Assembly: GCA_023269585.1 (NCBI GenBank)
Contig: JAHFTC010000004.1
Location: 27,100 to 91,099 of the forward strand
Direction: 5' to 3'
DNA: 64,000 nucleotides
DNA from: Opitutaceae bacterium
GTDB lineage: Bacteria > Verrucomicrobiota > Verrucomicrobiia > Opitutales > Opitutaceae
A model generated the notes under the pieces. That model had not been told where the DNA came from. It saw nothing but the letters and a program-made list of their open reading frames with translations, and ran no database searches. Below, in pieces: positions 63,439 to 64,000 of this stretch. A program made the translations under genes and the position numbers. Position 1 is the stretch's first letter. Each line of letters opens with the position of its first letter.

Positions 63439-64000
63439 TCAGTTCGCGAGATCGCCGAGGATCCTCTGGATCGCCAGCCCCACGCCGGTGAGGCTTTCAC
63501 CGGCGATCACGCCCGAGGCCAGCACGATGAGAAACCGCGAGGTCCAGTGCGGCGCGATCCGCTGCAGGGCGGCTCCGCCCATCGCGCCGAGGAACATCGA
63601 GATCGTGTTGTAGGCGGGGATCACGAAGGCCAGGCCGACGCCGGCCGGGCTCGGCACCCACGGCCGCGCCTTCATCGGTAGGGTTTTTTCCAGAACGGCG
63701 AGCACGATGCCCAGCACGCCGCCCACGACCATCGCCTGGATCGCGCTGGCGGGCAGCGCGGAGAAACCTTGCATGAAGAGCTCGGCCACCGCCTTCCACG
63801 AGGCCACCGCGGGCGCGGGCCACTCGTCGGTGAGCAGTTGTTTGGCCGGATCCGGCACGAGCAGGAGGTAGCCGGCCGAACCCGCCAGCGCCCCCGAGAT
63901 CGCACCCGAGACCTGGGCGACGAACTGGTAGCCCGGGCTGGCCCCGATCATCTTGCCGGTGCGCAGGTCGTGCATGAGGTCGGCGCATTGGCTGGCCGCA
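63439..64000 (-). CDS. OPT family oligopeptide transporter, C-terminal part (5' end outside window)
   Basis: 187 codons are open to the window edge, ending at 63439. Visible features: QCADLMHDLRTGKMIGASPGYQFVAQ, the DLKTGxxxGASPRxQ-type motif of OPT transporters, then membrane helices (GALAGSAGYLLLV, AIQAMVVGGVLGIVLAVLE, VGLAFVIPAYNTISMFLGAMGG, LIVLASGVIAGESLTGVGLAI). It probably moves peptides or metal chelates with protons. The 174-base gap before the WG gene shows nothing notable. Confidence 0.93.
   Translation of the reverse strand, partial: AASQCADLMHDLRTGKMIGASPGYQFVAQVSGAISGALAGSAGYLLLVPDPAKQLLTDEWPAPAVASWKAVAELFMQGFSALPASAIQAMVVGGVLGIVLAVLEKTLPMKARPWVPSPAGVGLAFVIPAYNTISMFLGAMGGAALQRIAPHWTSRFLIVLASGVIAGESLTGVGLAIQRILGDLAN

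Overview
The window is a GC-rich (about two-thirds GC by eye) chromosomal segment of housekeeping type, with genes on both strands and small gaps. It most resembles a verrucomicrobial genome, probably Opitutaceae. The signs are the gliding-type GldA/F/G ABC cluster with a DUF4340 protein, a long propeller-type sensor kinase, a PEP-CTERM-like protein (VPEAG variant), a stray four-helix-bundle (S23/bAvd-like) gene, many weak Shine-Dalgarno sites, and an LPS core gene (waaA). This placement is inference from gene content; no rRNA is present.

Layout. 0-7 kb: type IA topoisomerase III (cut by the left edge), Pcm repair methyltransferase, a barrel-like secreted protein, tRNA-Leu(CAG), a cysteine-rich exported protein and an M50 site-2 protease. 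7-18.4 kb: sigma54 response regulator, M16 protease, Kdo transferase WaaA, PEP-CTERM-like protein, thioredoxin-domain YyaL/SSP411 protein, a membrane protein and a UbiE/MenG methyltransferase. 18.4-19.1 kb: a repeat-rich gap. 19.1-23.4 kb: ClpX-like unfoldase, IHF/HU protein, HisS, alpha/beta hydrolase. 23.5-28.7 kb: MacA/MacB-like exporter operon (adaptor, ATPase, two permeases) interrupted by a 466-bp cassette carrying a four-helix-bundle gene. 28.8-35.3 kb: GcvT, GcvH, S9 peptidase, hybrid histidine kinase. 35.5-43.1 kb: DUF4340, GldG, GldF and GldA genes, then BirA and NadC. 43.2-51.1 kb: secreted DUF1349-like protein, propeller histidine kinase, tRNA-Glu(CTC), papain-like protease, aldehyde dehydrogenase, decayed toxin-antitoxin pair. 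51.1-57.1 kb: 2-oxoglutarate dehydrogenase operon sucA-sucB-lpd. 57.4-64 kb: SUI1/YciH factor, CE2-type esterase, chorismate synthase, an unknown protein, a BamE-like lipoprotein candidate, a WG-repeat protein and the C-terminal part of an OPT transporter (cut by the right edge).

Most unusual content. A family of short arrays runs through the window. Each is made of about five degenerate 7-nt units. The main family is GATTNNN x4, then GATTGGN, usually followed by CGGACG. Other families use the same 7-nt period with units such as GGTGGAC, ACTTGGA, GCGAGTA and GGTTTCC. Intergenic arrays lie next to start or stop codons, with an orientation that seems to depend on which. A pair in inverted orientation bounds the four-helix-bundle cassette inside the exporter operon. 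Copies lie in frame inside lpd and form both interdomain linkers of the E2 protein. I consider this the best candidate for an undescribed system: a non-autonomous, IVS-like mobile element and its solo footprints.
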